Part shown: positions 16,059 to 26,468 of the stretch, in pieces
Position numbering within the stretch: the stretch's first letter is position 1
How the letters are laid out: every line of letters begins with the position of its first letter
Assembly (NCBI GenBank): GCA_009777245.1
Contig: WRMF01000004.1
Location: forward strand, 62,001-126,000
Length of the DNA stretch: 64,000 nucleotides
Direction: 5' to 3'
Source: Betaproteobacteria bacterium
GTDB taxonomy: Bacteria; Pseudomonadota; Gammaproteobacteria; Burkholderiales; Rhodocyclaceae
Made by a program: the position numbers and the translations under genes
The notes under the pieces: generated by a model
What the model was told of the DNA's origin: nothing
The model's input: the letters and a program-made list of their open reading frames with translations, nothing else
The model's database searches: none

Positions 16059-17165
16059 GTGCAAAACCTGCTCGATTTCGACGCCAAACTTTTTTCCCGC
16101 TGGTTCGCCACTCTGGAAGAAAAACCGTTTCGCGCAACGCAAACAATGCGTTGGCTGCATCGCGTCGGCGTTGCTGATTTTGACGCCATGACCAATCTGG
16201 CGAAATCGTTGCGGGAAAAGCTGAAAACGAGCGCGATCATTTTGCCGCCCACCCTCGTTTCCGCCTCTATCTCTAAAGACGGCTCGCAGAAATTCCTCTT
16301 CGACATAGGCGACAACAACGCGATTGAAACGGTGTTCATTCCTGAGACCGGACGCGGCACGCTTTGCATCTCCAGCCAGGCAGGCTGCGCGCTTGAATGC
16401 GCGTTTTGCGCTACCGGCAAGCAAGGATTCAGCCGCAATCTGACCACCGCCGAGATAATCGGCCAGCTTTGGCAGGCAAACCGCTTTTTCGGGCATGACC
16501 ATGAGCGGATTATTTCCAACGTGGTATTGATGGGCATGGGCGAACCGCTGGCAAACCTTGACAACCTGATCCCCGCGCTTAACCTGATGCTTGACGATAA
16601 CGCCTATGGTCTTTCCCGCCGTCGGGTGACTGTATCAACCGCCGGTCTGATTCCGGGCATGGATCGGTTGCGCGAAGAATGTCCGGTAGCTCTCGCGGTT
16701 TCCCTTCATGCGGCAGATGACGCCCTGCGCGACCAGTTAATGCCAATCAATCGCAAATATCCGCTTGCGGAATTGATGAATGCCTGCCGCCGTTACCTGG
16801 AAAAAGCGCCGCGCGATTTCATAACCTTTGAATATGCGTTGCTTTCCGGCATAAATGACAGCGAATCGGACGCGCGCGCCCTGCTTGCCTTGACGCAGAA
16901 GGTATCCTGCAAGTTTAATATCATTCCTTTCAACCCATTTCCCGGCTCGGAATATCGTCGTCCTGGAACGGAACGCGTCCGTCGTTTTACGGAAATTCTG
17001 CTGGCGGCAGGAAAAGTTGCCACCACGCGCAAGACACGCGGCAGCGACATTACCGCCGCCTGCGGACAATTGGCCGGACAGGTTCGCAACAAACGCGCGC
17101 CTTCACGGTCTATTCCACGCGCAAACCGGCGATACGCCATTTTTTTGGAGGAACACGCAAGATGA
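16059..17165 (+). CDS. rlmN: Dual-specificity 23S rRNA / tRNA adenine-C2 methyltransferase RlmN
   Basis: 368 residues starting at a GTG. Radical-SAM cysteines are CALECAFC (CX3CX2C), followed by [21 protein letters not shown] and VSLHAADD. The C-terminal catalytic cysteine is in [12 protein letters not shown]. RlmN methylates A2503 of 23S rRNA and A37 of some tRNAs, which supports translational accuracy. The stop overlaps the pilF ATG. Confidence 0.96.
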   Translation: MQNLLDFDAKLFSRWFATLEEKPFRATQTMRWLHRVGVADFDAMTNLAKSLREKLKTSAIILPPTLVSASISKDGSQKFLFDIGDNNAIETVFIPETGRGTLCISSQAGCALECAFCATGKQGFSRNLTTAEIIGQLWQANRFFGHDHERIISNVVLMGMGEPLANLDNLIPALNLMLDDNAYGLSRRRVTVSTAGLIPGMDRLREECPVALAVSLHAADDALRDQLMPINRKYPLAELMNACRRYLEKAPRDFITFEYALLSGINDSESDARALLALTQKVSCKFNIIPFNPFPGSEYRRPGTERVRRFTEILLAAGKVATTRKTRGSDITAACGQLAGQVRNKRAPSRSIPRANRRYAIFLEEHAR

Positions 17166-17959
17166 AACGCTTAGCCCATTTTGCCATCATGCTGGTATTG
17201 GCCTTGTCCATCATGCCTGAACCGGCAATGGCTCAGTTCCATCTGCCGGATTCAGGCACTCAGGTTTCCAGCGATCCGCGTTCCCGCGCGCGTCTCCGCA
17301 CAGAGTTATCCGCCCTTTATTTCGAGGCTGGCGCGTTTGCCATAGCTCTGGAAGAAGCCAATAATGCAGTCGCTGCCGATTCTTCCTACGCGCCTGCCTT
17401 TAATCTGCGCGGTTTGATTTACGCCACCCTGCGCGACCACGCCATGGCGGAGCGCGATTTCAAACGTTCCATCAGCCTTGCCCCCAACGACCCGGAAGTA
17501 AACAATAACTACGGCTGGTTTCTCTGCCAGCAACCCGACATTGCCAAGCAGCAGGCTGCCATTAATCATTTCCTCGTCGCCGTGCGCAACCCGCTTTATG
17601 AAACGCCGGATCGCGCCTACATAAACGCCGGTTCCTGCGCCGTCAAGATCGGCGAGAAGGAAGCCGCCAGAGATTATCTCCTGAATGCTATCCGCTTCTC
17701 GCGTGACGGCGCGCCTATGGCGCAGGTGATGCTCGCGCAGATTGCCTTCGAGGAAGGAAATACTATCGAAGCCCGAAACCGATTGCTGGAACTTTTGCAA
17801 CTCGGCTGGCAGCCGTCCGCCGAGGCTCTATGGCTCGGCATCCGTATCGAAAACAAGCTGGGACATCATGCGGAAGAAAAAAGTCTGGCGGCGCAACTTA
17901 GACGGCTCTATCCTGCTTCTCAGGAATACCAGGAATATTTGAGGGGTAATTTCCGATGA
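17162..17959 (+). CDS. pilF: Type IV pilus biogenesis TPR protein PilF/PilW
   Basis: 265 residues. A signal peptide (about 1-25, ending PAMA) is followed by tetratricopeptide repeats. They include [40 protein letters not shown] and [15 protein letters not shown]-like sequence, the last being typical of PilF. PilF pilots assembly of the PilQ secretin in the outer membrane. In Pseudomonas it is a lipoprotein, but here there is no lipobox cysteine at the signal-peptide end, so the protein may be soluble in the periplasm. It is coupled to rlmN and to the rodZ-like gene by overlapping stops and starts. Confidence 0.9.
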   Translation: MKRLAHFAIMLVLALSIMPEPAMAQFHLPDSGTQVSSDPRSRARLRTELSALYFEAGAFAIALEEANNAVAADSSYAPAFNLRGLIYATLRDHAMAERDFKRSISLAPNDPEVNNNYGWFLCQQPDIAKQQAAINHFLVAVRNPLYETPDRAYINAGSCAVKIGEKEAARDYLLNAIRFSRDGAPMAQVMLAQIAFEEGNTIEARNRLLELLQLGWQPSAEALWLGIRIENKLGHHAEEKSLAAQLRRLYPASQEYQEYLRGNFR

Positions 17960-18786
17960 TGGGTGAGGCCAATCAGCCCTCCGAACTTTTCGATACGCCC
18001 GACCTTTCCGGCGTATCCGCCGTTCTGGAGGTCGGCAAGCGTCTTTATGCCGCCCGCGAAGCCGCTCATTTGAGCCAGGATGAGCTTGCTGGTCGTCTGC
18101 GCCTGGGCAAGCGGCAGATCGTCGCGCTTGAGACCGGCGATCTTTCCGCGCTGCCGGGAAAAACCTTCGTGCGCGGATTCGTCCGCAATTATGCTAATGC
18201 CGTTGGCATTGATCCCCAACCCCTGCTCTCCCTGCTCGACCAAGTGCCTGCTCTTGCTCCGCCCACGCTCAGTTTGCCTGAACCAACCCGCATTGCCTTG
18301 CCTACGCAAGAGCAGATAGCGCAAAAATGGGACAAGCTCATCATGCTTCTGGGCGTCGTACTGGTTACCGCTGCAGTCGCTGCTTACTTCTTCGCGCCCG
18401 AATATCTGGAACAAAGGGCGATAAAGCCGTTCGCCAAAAGCACTTCCGTCTTGTCTGCGGAGCATGAGGCATTGATTCTGGAGCCGGAAGCAGCCGAAGA
18501 AACCCCTGTTTCGGGCGACGACTTGCCTGTCGCAACATCCCCTGCTATTCAAAGCGTCCACAACCTGCGGCTTGAATTTCAGGCTGAATCCTGGGTTGAA
18601 ATAAGCAAAAACGAATTGACGCTGCATTCCCGCCTGCACGAGGCTAATTCAATCCACGAACTCACGATCACTCCTCCCGTTGATATTATCATTGGCCGCG
18701 CTTCCGGCGTTCGCCTTTATTATCAAGGCGAGCCAAGGCCATTACAGGCCAATAGAAACGATGTCGCGCTGGTCAGACTGCGATGA
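17956..18786 (+). CDS. rodZ: Cytoskeletal RodZ-like protein (HTH plus membrane helix plus DUF4115)
   Basis: 276 residues. An N-terminal helix-turn-helix (about 25-85, [30 protein letters not shown]) is followed by [14 protein letters not shown], one membrane helix (about 130-150) and a C-terminal beta domain with ESWVEI and GVRLYY. RodZ links MreB filaments to the cell-wall machinery. Its location between pilF and ispG is the usual one in this group, while its partners mreBCD lie 30 kb away in this window. Confidence 0.88.
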   Translation: MMGEANQPSELFDTPDLSGVSAVLEVGKRLYAAREAAHLSQDELAGRLRLGKRQIVALETGDLSALPGKTFVRGFVRNYANAVGIDPQPLLSLLDQVPALAPPTLSLPEPTRIALPTQEQIAQKWDKLIMLLGVVLVTAAVAAYFFAPEYLEQRAIKPFAKSTSVLSAEHEALILEPEAAEETPVSGDDLPVATSPAIQSVHNLRLEFQAESWVEISKNELTLHSRLHEANSIHELTITPPVDIIIGRASGVRLYYQGEPRPLQANRNDVALVRLR

Positions 18787-20036
18787 GCGAACAGCGGACT
18801 TTTTACGGCAAACTATCGGGGCAGCCTGCCACGCATTCCTGTCGGGTCGGATCAGTCACCATAGGAGGCAAGGCTCCGATTGTCGTGCAGTCCATGACCA
18901 ACACCGATACCGCGAATGTGGAAGCAACTGTCCGCCAGTGCGTCGAACTCTCTGATGCCGGCTCCGACTTGGTGCGCGTCACCGTCAATACGCCGGAAGC
19001 TGCCGCCGCCGTGCCGAAGATACATGAACGACTCCTGCAACTGAACCAGACCGTTCCCTTGATTGGCGACTTTCATTACAACGGGCATCGCTTGCTCGCC
19101 GATTATCCGGCATGCGCCGAGACGCTCTCCAAATACCGAATCAATCCCGGCAATGTTGGTTTCGGCAAGAACAAGGATTCGCAATTCGCGTCCATGATTG
19201 AAATGGCCTGCCGTTACGACAAGCCGGTGCGAATCGGCGTGAATTGGGGCAGTCTCGATCAGGCTTTGCTGGCAAGGTTGATGGATGAAAACAACAAGCG
19301 GCATGTCCCGAAAGACCCGGCTGAAGTCATGCGGGAAGCTATGATTGCTTCCGCCCTGGAGTCCGCCGATCAAGCCGAGGTAATCGGGCTATCCGGTAAC
19401 AATATCATTCTGTCCTGCAAGGTTTCCAACGCTCAGGATTTGATCCTCATCTATCAGGAACTTGCCGTCCGTTCGCGTTTCGCCCTGCATCTGGGGCTTA
19501 CCGAGGCGGGCATGGGAATCAAGGGAATCGTCGCCTCAACCGCGCCGCTTGCCATCCTTTTGCAACAAGGCATTGGCGATACCATCCGCATTTCTCTCAC
19601 GCCTGCGCCTGGCGCTTCCAGAACGGAAGAGGTCATCGTGGCGCGGGAGATTCTGCAAAGTCTGGGGCTACGCTCATTCATGCCGCAGGTAACGGCATGT
19701 CCCGGTTGCGGACGCGCCGCTTCAGCATCCTTTCAGGAATTGGCGCAGGCGGTAGAAACCCATATCAGGATGCGTATCCCGCTTTGGCGGGAAACTTATG
19801 AGGGGATTGAGAAATTGCGCGTTGCTGTCATGGGCTGCATTGTCAATGGCCCCGGCGAATCGCGCCATGCAAATATCGGTATTTCCCTCCCCGGCGCGAA
19901 CGAAGCGCCTGCCGCGCCTGTCTACGAGGACGGAAAAAAAACCGATACCTTGAGGGGCGAACATATTCTTATGGATTTTTTGCGAATACTGGAAAATTAC
20001 GTCGAGCGCACCTACCCGAAGAGGGCGACCGCATGA
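18783..20036 (+). CDS. ispG: 4-hydroxy-3-methylbut-2-enyl diphosphate synthase (IspG/GcpE)
   Basis: 417 residues. The protein has [16 protein letters not shown] near the N-terminus, IGDFHYNGH, and cysteines for the [4Fe-4S] cluster in TACPGCGRA and [10 protein letters not shown]. IspG reductively opens methylerythritol cyclodiphosphate to HMBPP in the MEP isoprenoid pathway. The length is that of the proteobacterial form with a slightly extended middle. It overlaps both neighbours by ATGA. Confidence 0.97.
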   Translation: MSEQRTFYGKLSGQPATHSCRVGSVTIGGKAPIVVQSMTNTDTANVEATVRQCVELSDAGSDLVRVTVNTPEAAAAVPKIHERLLQLNQTVPLIGDFHYNGHRLLADYPACAETLSKYRINPGNVGFGKNKDSQFASMIEMACRYDKPVRIGVNWGSLDQALLARLMDENNKRHVPKDPAEVMREAMIASALESADQAEVIGLSGNNIILSCKVSNAQDLILIYQELAVRSRFALHLGLTEAGMGIKGIVASTAPLAILLQQGIGDTIRISLTPAPGASRTEEVIVAREILQSLGLRSFMPQVTACPGCGRAASASFQELAQAVETHIRMRIPLWRETYEGIEKLRVAVMGCIVNGPGESRHANIGISLPGANEAPAAPVYEDGKKTDTLRGEHILMDFLRILENYVERTYPKRATA

Positions 20037-21307
20037 GCCAAAAATTACAATCCGTCCGGGGCATGAACGACATTCTGCCTGACGACGCTCTCCGCCGGGA
20101 ATGGCTGGAAACTCAAGCGGCAAAATGTCTTCGCAGTTACGGCTATCTCCCTATCCAGACCCCGATTGTCGAGCCGACGCCGCTTTTTTCCCGCGCCATC
20201 GGCGAAGCTACCGACATTGTGGAAAAGGAAATGTATTCTTTCACCGACGCCTTGAACGGCGAGCCGCTTACCCTGCGTCCTGAAGGCACGGCGGGCTGCG
20301 CACGCGCCGTAATCCAGCACGGATTGGCGAACCAGCATACGCTTCGTCTCTACTACATGGGCGCGATGTTCAGACATGAACGCCCGCAAAAAGGGCGTTA
20401 CCGGCAATTCCATCAAATCGGCGCGGAAGCCTTTGGCTTTCCCGGTCCGGATGTGGATGCCGAGCAGATTTTGCTGCTTGCCCGTCTCTGGAAAGAGCTG
20501 GGGGTTTCCTTGACCCTTTCCATCAACAGCTTGGGACAATCGGAGGAGCGCACGCGCCATCGCAAGGATTTGATCGCCTATCTGGAAAAACACGAGGCGT
20601 CGCTTGACGAAGACGCCCGCCGTCGTCTTTACAGCAATCCCTTGCGAATTTTCGACAGCAAGAATCAAACAACCCAGGCCATTTGCGCGGATGCGCCAGA
20701 ATTACCCGCTTATCTGGGCGAGGCATCCCATGCCCATTTCGCCGACGTGACCCTGATTCTTCAAGACGAAGGCGTGCCTTTTACGGTCAACCCCCGCATG
20801 GTGCGCGGTCTGGATTACTATAACCTGACCGTATTCGAGTGGATCACAAACGATCTGGGCGCACAGGGCACTGTCGCCGCAGGCGGGCGGTACGACGGCC
20901 TTGTCGAGCAATTGGGCGGCAAGCCGACGCCCGCCTGTGGATTCGCTATCGGAGTTGAGCGTCTCCTTGAGCTTGTCGGTCAAAATAATACTGATGAAAC
21001 GCCTGATATTTACGTCGTCCATCAGGGCGAAGGCGAGGGTGCGCGTACCTTGGCATTCCGGGCGGCGGAACAGTTGCGCGACGCAGGGTATCGGGTCATC
21101 CTTCACTGCGGCGGCGGCAGCTTCAAGTCGCAGATGAAAAAAGCTGACGGCAGCGGCGCAAATTACGCGATCCTGATCGGAGGAGACGAAGTTGCCGCCA
21201 AAGCCGCGCTTGTCAAACCCTTGCGGGATAAAGAACGCGAACAGGAGCTTGTAAAGCTCGCCGATCTCTCCCATCATTTCAACAATTTTACTCACAGGAA
21301 AAACTAA
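20033..21307 (+). CDS. hisS: Histidyl-tRNA synthetase
   Basis: 424 residues. Class II synthetase motifs are present: motif 1 around [21 protein letters not shown], motif 2 with [20 protein letters not shown], and the HisRS-specific [12 protein letters not shown]. Motif 3 is near [12 protein letters not shown], and a C-terminal anticodon-binding domain carries [18 protein letters not shown]. It charges tRNA-His. Gene context ispG-hisS-yfgM is conserved. Confidence 0.97.
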   Translation: MSQKLQSVRGMNDILPDDALRREWLETQAAKCLRSYGYLPIQTPIVEPTPLFSRAIGEATDIVEKEMYSFTDALNGEPLTLRPEGTAGCARAVIQHGLANQHTLRLYYMGAMFRHERPQKGRYRQFHQIGAEAFGFPGPDVDAEQILLLARLWKELGVSLTLSINSLGQSEERTRHRKDLIAYLEKHEASLDEDARRRLYSNPLRIFDSKNQTTQAICADAPELPAYLGEASHAHFADVTLILQDEGVPFTVNPRMVRGLDYYNLTVFEWITNDLGAQGTVAAGGRYDGLVEQLGGKPTPACGFAIGVERLLELVGQNNTDETPDIYVVHQGEGEGARTLAFRAAEQLRDAGYRVILHCGGGSFKSQMKKADGSGANYAILIGGDEVAAKAALVKPLRDKEREQELVKLADLSHHFNNFTHRKN

Positions 21308-21309
21308 TC

Positions 21310-21957
21310 ATGGCTGTCTACGATCTGGAAGAACAGGAACAAATTGACAAAATCAAGGCATGGTGGAAGCAACACGGCTCTCTCCTGACTTGGTTAATCT
21401 CCGTCGTTGCCGTTGCCGTCATTGGCTGGCAAGGCTGGCAATGGCGGCAGAATACGCTGTCCGCCCAGGCGGGCGCGGTTTTCTTTGCCTTGCATAATGC
21501 TGTTGCCAACGAAAACACGCCGCAGGTCAAGCTGTTGGCCGGCGAGTTGACCGATAAATTCGGGGGAACTTCCTTTGCGCCTCAAGGCGCGCTGCTTGCC
21601 GCCAAATACTCCATCATGATTGACGATCAAGAGACCGCTCGTATTCAACTTGCCTGGGTTGTCAAGAATGGCGGTAACGAAATATCCGACATTGCCCGCC
21701 TGCGTTTGGCGGGGCTGTTGCTCGACGCCGAGGAATTCGATCTCGCCTTGAGCGAGCTTGGGCATAAGCCCGCTCCCGCCTTTACCGCCCTCTACGCCGA
21801 AATGAGAGGCGATATTCATGTGGCGGCAGGCAGGCTTCCCGAGGCGAAAACCGCTTACAGGGAAGCGATTGCTCTTCGGGAAGCCAGTGAAAATGATGCG
21901 GTTTCGCCCTTGTTGCTGCAAAAACTGAACGCTCTGGGAGAAGCATCCGATGCGTAG
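21310..21957 (+). CDS. yfgM: YfgM-like tetratricopeptide membrane protein
   Basis: 215 residues. The N-terminus AVYDLEEQEQIDKIKAWWKQHG is the family signature, followed by one membrane helix (about 25-43) and periplasmic TPR-like helices. YfgM is an ancillary SecYEG-translocon protein with the chaperone PpiD, and it helps proteins emerging in the periplasm. The gene lies between hisS and bamB as in Escherichia coli and overlaps bamB by 8 bases. Confidence 0.9.
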   Translation: MAVYDLEEQEQIDKIKAWWKQHGSLLTWLISVVAVAVIGWQGWQWRQNTLSAQAGAVFFALHNAVANENTPQVKLLAGELTDKFGGTSFAPQGALLAAKYSIMIDDQETARIQLAWVVKNGGNEISDIARLRLAGLLLDAEEFDLALSELGHKPAPAFTALYAEMRGDIHVAAGRLPEAKTAYREAIALREASENDAVSPLLLQKLNALGEASDA

Positions 21958-23101
21958 GACATTTGTATCCTTGGTGGCGGCAACAGGTTTTCTTGTCGGC
22001 TGTTCGGCTTTGGATTTCCTTAATCCTTTTTCCGGTAGCGGCAAAGTCAAAATGGCGGAATTGCCCGCCTTTCAGGAAAAAGCGCGTCCTCATTCCCTGT
22101 GGCGTTATTCTATCGGCAAGGCGGATGGCGCGGTGTTTTATCCGGCTATTGTCGGGAACGCCGTTTTTGTCGCGGCCGCAAACGGTAGCATCGCGCGCCT
22201 GGAGGACGGGGCGGAGATATGGCGGATCAGAGCGGACAAGCCTCTTTCCGCCGGGGTTGGCAGCGATGGCGAACAGGTCGTTGTCGGCACTCGTCAGGGT
22301 GAAATACTTGCCTTTTCCGCACGCGACGGCTCACCCTTGTGGCAGGCGAGAACCAGCAGCGCAATTCTCGCCCCGCCGCTCGTCGACGCGGACATGGTAG
22401 TCGTTCGCGGAGGTGATGACCGAATCAGCGCCTTTGATCCGACGGGCAGGCTGAAATGGTTTTACCAGCGTCCTGTCCCCAATCTTTCGCTACGCAACAC
22501 CGCGCCGATGGTATTTGCAGGCCAGTTCATCCTGACCGGCTTTCCCGGCGGCAAGCTGCTTGCCCTCTCCGAGCAAAATGGCGCGCCAATATGGGAAGGC
22601 ACGGTCTCGCTTCCCAGAGGAGCCACCGAACTTGAGCGAATTTCCGATGTCGTATCAATGCCTGCGGCAGCCGGAAACATCGGTTGCGCCGTCGCCTTTC
22701 AGGGACGGGTGACCTGCTTTGATTTTTCACAGGGCGGTAACTCCGTGTGGTCGCGCGATATTTCTTCCTGGGCCGGGCTTTCTGTTGACCGCAACAGCGT
22801 TTTCGTAACCGACGACGAAAGCGCCTTGCACGCGCTTGACATTGCTTCCGGCAGCAGCCGTTGGAAAATGGAACTCCTTTTGCGCCGCAATCTTACCGCG
22901 CCGCAAATTGTCGGCAACAATTATCTCGCGGCGGGCGATGTGGAAGGATATACACATATTTTCGAGCGCGGCAGCGGCCTTTTGGTCGGACGCGCCAGAA
23001 TTGACTCCTCGCCCATTCTTGCCATGCCCATGCGCCTTGGCAACGATCAGATTCTGGTTCAATCCAGGGATGGCGCTGTCGAGGCGCTGGAAATCCGATA
23101 G
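21950..23101 (+). CDS. bamB: Outer-membrane assembly lipoprotein BamB
   Basis: 383 residues. The lipoprotein signal ends LVGCSA with C18 as the lipidated cysteine. The rest is an eight-bladed beta-propeller of PQQ-like repeats, for example ALSEQNGAPIWEGTV and ALDIASGSSRWKMEL. BamB binds BamA and helps feed beta-barrel proteins into the outer membrane. Gene position before der is typical. Confidence 0.95.
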   Translation: MRRTFVSLVAATGFLVGCSALDFLNPFSGSGKVKMAELPAFQEKARPHSLWRYSIGKADGAVFYPAIVGNAVFVAAANGSIARLEDGAEIWRIRADKPLSAGVGSDGEQVVVGTRQGEILAFSARDGSPLWQARTSSAILAPPLVDADMVVVRGGDDRISAFDPTGRLKWFYQRPVPNLSLRNTAPMVFAGQFILTGFPGGKLLALSEQNGAPIWEGTVSLPRGATELERISDVVSMPAAAGNIGCAVAFQGRVTCFDFSQGGNSVWSRDISSWAGLSVDRNSVFVTDDESALHALDIASGSSRWKMELLLRRNLTAPQIVGNNYLAAGDVEGYTHIFERGSGLLVGRARIDSSPILAMPMRLGNDQILVQSRDGAVEALEIR

Positions 23102-23107
23102 CCGTCC

Positions 23108-24433
23108 ATGAAGCCTGTCGTCGCGTTAATCGGTCGTCCCAATGTCGGCAAATCCACGCTGTTCAACCGCCTGACCCGCAGTCGGGACGCGCTGGTCGCC
23201 AACTTTCCCGGCCTGACCCGCGATCGTCATTATGGGCATGGGAGTATTGGCGACAAGGATTTTCTGGTAGTAGACACCGGCGGTTTTGAGCCGTTGGTCA
23301 AGGAAGGCATTGTGTCCGCTATGGCGCGACAGACTGAGGAAGCCATTATCGAGGCCGACGCGATCATTCTGGTTGTAGACGGGCGAAGCGGCGTAACGCC
23401 GCAGGATCATGACATTGCCGCCAGACTGCGAAGGCTCGTATGTCCCATTGTGGTGGCTGTCAACAAAGCGGAAGGTATGCGTAGCGATATGGTTACCGCC
23501 GAGTTTCATGAGCTTGGCCTGGGCAAACCGGAAGCCATTTCCGCCGCGCATGGCGAAGGCGTCCATATCATGATTGAGCGCGCGCTTCAGGGTTTTACTG
23601 TTGATGAAAAGGCGGATGAGGAAGGCCAACCCGCGCTCAAAATCGCCATTGCCGGTCGCCCCAATGTTGGTAAATCAACCCTTATCAACACGTTGGTCGG
23701 GGAAGAGCGGGTAATTGCCTTTGACCAGCCGGGTACGACCCGCGATGCCATTGACGTTGATTTTGAGCGCAACGGCAAGCTCTACCGTCTGGTTGATACT
23801 GCCGGGCTACGCAAAAAGGGCAAGGTGTTCGAGGCGGTGGAAAAGTTTTCCGTCATCAAAACCCTGCAAGCCATTGAAGGCGCGCAAGTGACGATTCTCA
23901 TGCTGGATGCACGGCAGGACATCTCCGACCAGGACGCGCATATCGCCGATTTCATTGTGCAAAGCGGGCGGGCGCTGGTCGTGGCCATCAACAAATGGGA
24001 TGGCTTGAATGCGTACAAAAAAGAGCAGATTCGGGAGACTGTCGCCTACAAGCTGAAATTTCTCGATTTTGCCCGCTTTCATTTCATCTCGGCAGAAGAA
24101 AATACCGGCATTGACAGACTTTTTGCCTCGGTTGATCGGGCGTATGCAGCTGCTACCGCGAAGCTCTCGACGCCGAGGCTGACCCGCGTCCTCCAGAATG
24201 CCGTTGCCCGTCAGGCTCCGCCTCGCCGCGGCGTATCCCGTCCCAAGATGCGTTACGCGCATCAGGGGGGTATGAATCCTCCGGTCATTGTCATTCACGG
24301 CAATGCTCTGGAGCGCATTCCGGAAAGTTATTGCCGGTATCTGGAAAATACTTTTCGGGAGGCTTTTCGCCTTACCGGCACGCCGCTACGCCTGCGATTC
24401 AACACGAGCAGCAATCCCTACGCCGACAAGTAG
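23108..24433 (+). CDS. der: Ribosome assembly GTPase Der (EngA)
   Basis: 441 residues with two GTPase domains in tandem, each with GRPNVGKST (about 9-17 and 180-188). DTAG/DTGG G3 motifs and NKAEG and NKWDG G4 motifs follow. The C-terminal KH-like domain ends NPYADK. Der is essential for 50S subunit maturation. In many betaproteobacteria hfq and hflX follow der; here a lipid acyltransferase gene with its own promoter follows instead. Confidence 0.97.
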   Translation: MKPVVALIGRPNVGKSTLFNRLTRSRDALVANFPGLTRDRHYGHGSIGDKDFLVVDTGGFEPLVKEGIVSAMARQTEEAIIEADAIILVVDGRSGVTPQDHDIAARLRRLVCPIVVAVNKAEGMRSDMVTAEFHELGLGKPEAISAAHGEGVHIMIERALQGFTVDEKADEEGQPALKIAIAGRPNVGKSTLINTLVGEERVIAFDQPGTTRDAIDVDFERNGKLYRLVDTAGLRKKGKVFEAVEKFSVIKTLQAIEGAQVTILMLDARQDISDQDAHIADFIVQSGRALVVAINKWDGLNAYKKEQIRETVAYKLKFLDFARFHFISAEENTGIDRLFASVDRAYAAATAKLSTPRLTRVLQNAVARQAPPRRGVSRPKMRYAHQGGMNPPVIVIHGNALERIPESYCRYLENTFREAFRLTGTPLRLRFNTSSNPYADK

Positions 24434-24487
24434 ACCTGGCAGGATGAGAGACATCTATGGGTAGCTTGTAATATTTGTTTCATCAAG

Positions 24488-24514
24488 TTGCTAAATAATC
24501 CTGATGGGTATAAT
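24488..24514 (+). promoter_or_regulatory. Candidate sigma-70 promoter for the PlsC-GNAT gene
   Basis: ttgcta (24488-24493), a 15-base spacer and a perfect tataat (24509-24514) lie 60 bases before the ATG at 24575. The spacer is two bases short of ideal. Confidence 0.4.
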
Positions 24515-24574
24515 CCGACCGGACAGAGGCTGTCGCCAGCTACCACATCCCGGCGGAACAATGAGGAGGTGATC

Positions 24575-26464
24575 ATGTTGCAGCCATTTCAGAAAACTGG
24601 CAACCAGAACATCGCGCCGGAAACGCAGCAGGAAGCGGGATATGTCTGGCAACGCCATGTCGGAGCCGTCCCCAGAGAAAAGCGGATTTTCAAGCTGAAA
24701 CCGGAAAAAATGCCGCTTCTGCTACGTAATCAGCTATCGTGCCGGGTTGTGGAGCGGACATTTTCTCTGGATAAACTGGAAAATATTTACTGGGACTGTA
24801 AAGTACGCCAGCAAAACGATAATTTCTGCCAGTCCGCCTTGAACGCCATGGGGATAACATACAAGGCTTCAGGCAGTGAAATTTCCAAAATTCCCCAGGA
24901 AGGGTCGGTCGTGGTCGTGGCGAATCATCCCTTCGGAGGCATAGAAGGTCTCGCTCTGGGCGCGTTTTTGACCACGATTCGCCCCGATGTCAAAATCATG
25001 GCAAATTATATTCTGGGCTGCATCCCCGAAATGAGAGACATGCTGATCCTTGTTGATCCTTTCTGGAGCAAGGATTCGGCAAAGAAAAACCTGCGTCCGC
25101 TCATGCAGTGTATGAAATGGCTGCAAGCGGATAAAGGCGTACTTGGGGTTTTCCCGTCCGGCGAAGTATCCAGTATTGATCTAAAAACAAGAACAATACG
25201 CGATCCCGCGTGGAATCCCGCAGTAGCCGGGATGATCCGCAAGGCAAAAGCAACAGTATTGCCGATCTATTTTGACGGCCATAACGGTCTATTGTTCCAG
25301 ATGATGGGGTTGATTCATCCCGCATTTCGCACCATGATGCTGCCGCGCATGTTGGAAAAGCGCTGCAACAGCACTATATATCTGCATGTTGGAACACCTT
25401 TGTCATGGAATGATCTGGAAAAATACGAGACCGACGAAGAGCTTGTCAACTATCTTCGCCTGCGCGCATATGCCCTTAAAGGGCGTGACGGTCAGGAACA
25501 CGCCGCATCATGGTGGAAAAAGAAAAAGCCCGCGCTTCTTACAGAACCGATTATCGACCCCGTCAACCCCGATGTTATCGCCGCAGAAATTGCCCAGTTG
25601 CCTGAAAACGCAAAACTGCTTGCAAGCGGTGCCATGGATGTCTACATTGCTCCTGCGGAATTGCTACCCGGCACACTGCGCGAAATAGGACGGTTGCGTG
25701 AATACACATTTCGCAGAGTAAACGGAGGAACAGGACGCTCCATTGACCTGGATACGTTCGACCAGTACTACCACCATATGTTTTTATGGAACCGCGAGAA
25801 AAAAGAAATTGTAGGAGCATATCGGCTGGGTCTGGCTGATCAGATCATCAGGCAACACGGTATCAAAGGACTATACACACACACATTGTTCAAATTTGAT
25901 CAACGGCTTATTGATCAGTTGCAGCCGTGCGTGGAAATGGGGCGCTCATTCGTGCGCCCTGAATATCAACGCTCCTTCTCCTCATTGCTGTTGCTGTGGA
26001 AGGGAATAGGAGCATTTATTTCCCGCAATCTTCATTACACAACGCTCTTCGGCCCCGTCAGCATTTCCAATGAGTATCGTGACCACTCGCGCCATATGAT
26101 TTTACGATCGCTCTCGCTCTCCAATTTCGCGAATGATCTGGCGCATCTGGTCAAGCCGCGCAACCCACTCAAAAAGAAGCTCAAGGCGGAATGGAATCAG
26201 GATACCTTCAATCCTTACATCAGCGATGTGGATAATGTCTCGGCGATCATTCAGGATATTGAAGACAAAGGCATTCCGGTTCTGTTGCGGCAATATCTGA
26301 AACTCGGCGGACGCCTGCTTGCCTTCAATCTGGACGCAGAATTCAGTTCTGTGGTGGACGGACTGATTGCAGTTGATTTACGAAACACCGACCTGCGTAC
26401 CCGCATCAAGTATATGGGCGAAGAGACTGACGCAGCATTTTGCAAACATCACGGCTTGCTATGA
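24575..26464 (+). CDS. PlsC-type acyltransferase fused to a GNAT/OlsB-like N-acyltransferase (OlsF-like)
   Basis: 629 residues from the ATG at 24575, chosen because an almost perfect aggaggtgat Shine-Dalgarno sits just upstream. The N-terminal half is a glycerophosphate acyltransferase-type domain with NHPFGGIEG (117-125) and FPSGEVS (about 192-198). The C-terminal half (about 348-560) resembles the OlsB/haemolysin-type GNAT domain, with LREIGRLREYTFRRVNGGTGRSIDLD cut by motifs DQYYHHMFLW and GAYRLG. A fusion of these two activities is known as OlsF, which makes ornithine or similar amino-acid lipids in both acylation steps. The substrate amino acid is inferred, not seen. Confidence 0.72.
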   Translation: MLQPFQKTGNQNIAPETQQEAGYVWQRHVGAVPREKRIFKLKPEKMPLLLRNQLSCRVVERTFSLDKLENIYWDCKVRQQNDNFCQSALNAMGITYKASGSEISKIPQEGSVVVVANHPFGGIEGLALGAFLTTIRPDVKIMANYILGCIPEMRDMLILVDPFWSKDSAKKNLRPLMQCMKWLQADKGVLGVFPSGEVSSIDLKTRTIRDPAWNPAVAGMIRKAKATVLPIYFDGHNGLLFQMMGLIHPAFRTMMLPRMLEKRCNSTIYLHVGTPLSWNDLEKYETDEELVNYLRLRAYALKGRDGQEHAASWWKKKKPALLTEPIIDPVNPDVIAAEIAQLPENAKLLASGAMDVYIAPAELLPGTLREIGRLREYTFRRVNGGTGRSIDLDTFDQYYHHMFLWNREKKEIVGAYRLGLADQIIRQHGIKGLYTHTLFKFDQRLIDQLQPCVEMGRSFVRPEYQRSFSSLLLLWKGIGAFISRNLHYTTLFGPVSISNEYRDHSRHMILRSLSLSNFANDLAHLVKPRNPLKKKLKAEWNQDTFNPYISDVDNVSAIIQDIEDKGIPVLLRQYLKLGGRLLAFNLDAEFSSVVDGLIAVDLRNTDLRTRIKYMGEETDAAFCKHHGLL

Positions 26465-26468
26465 CCAA

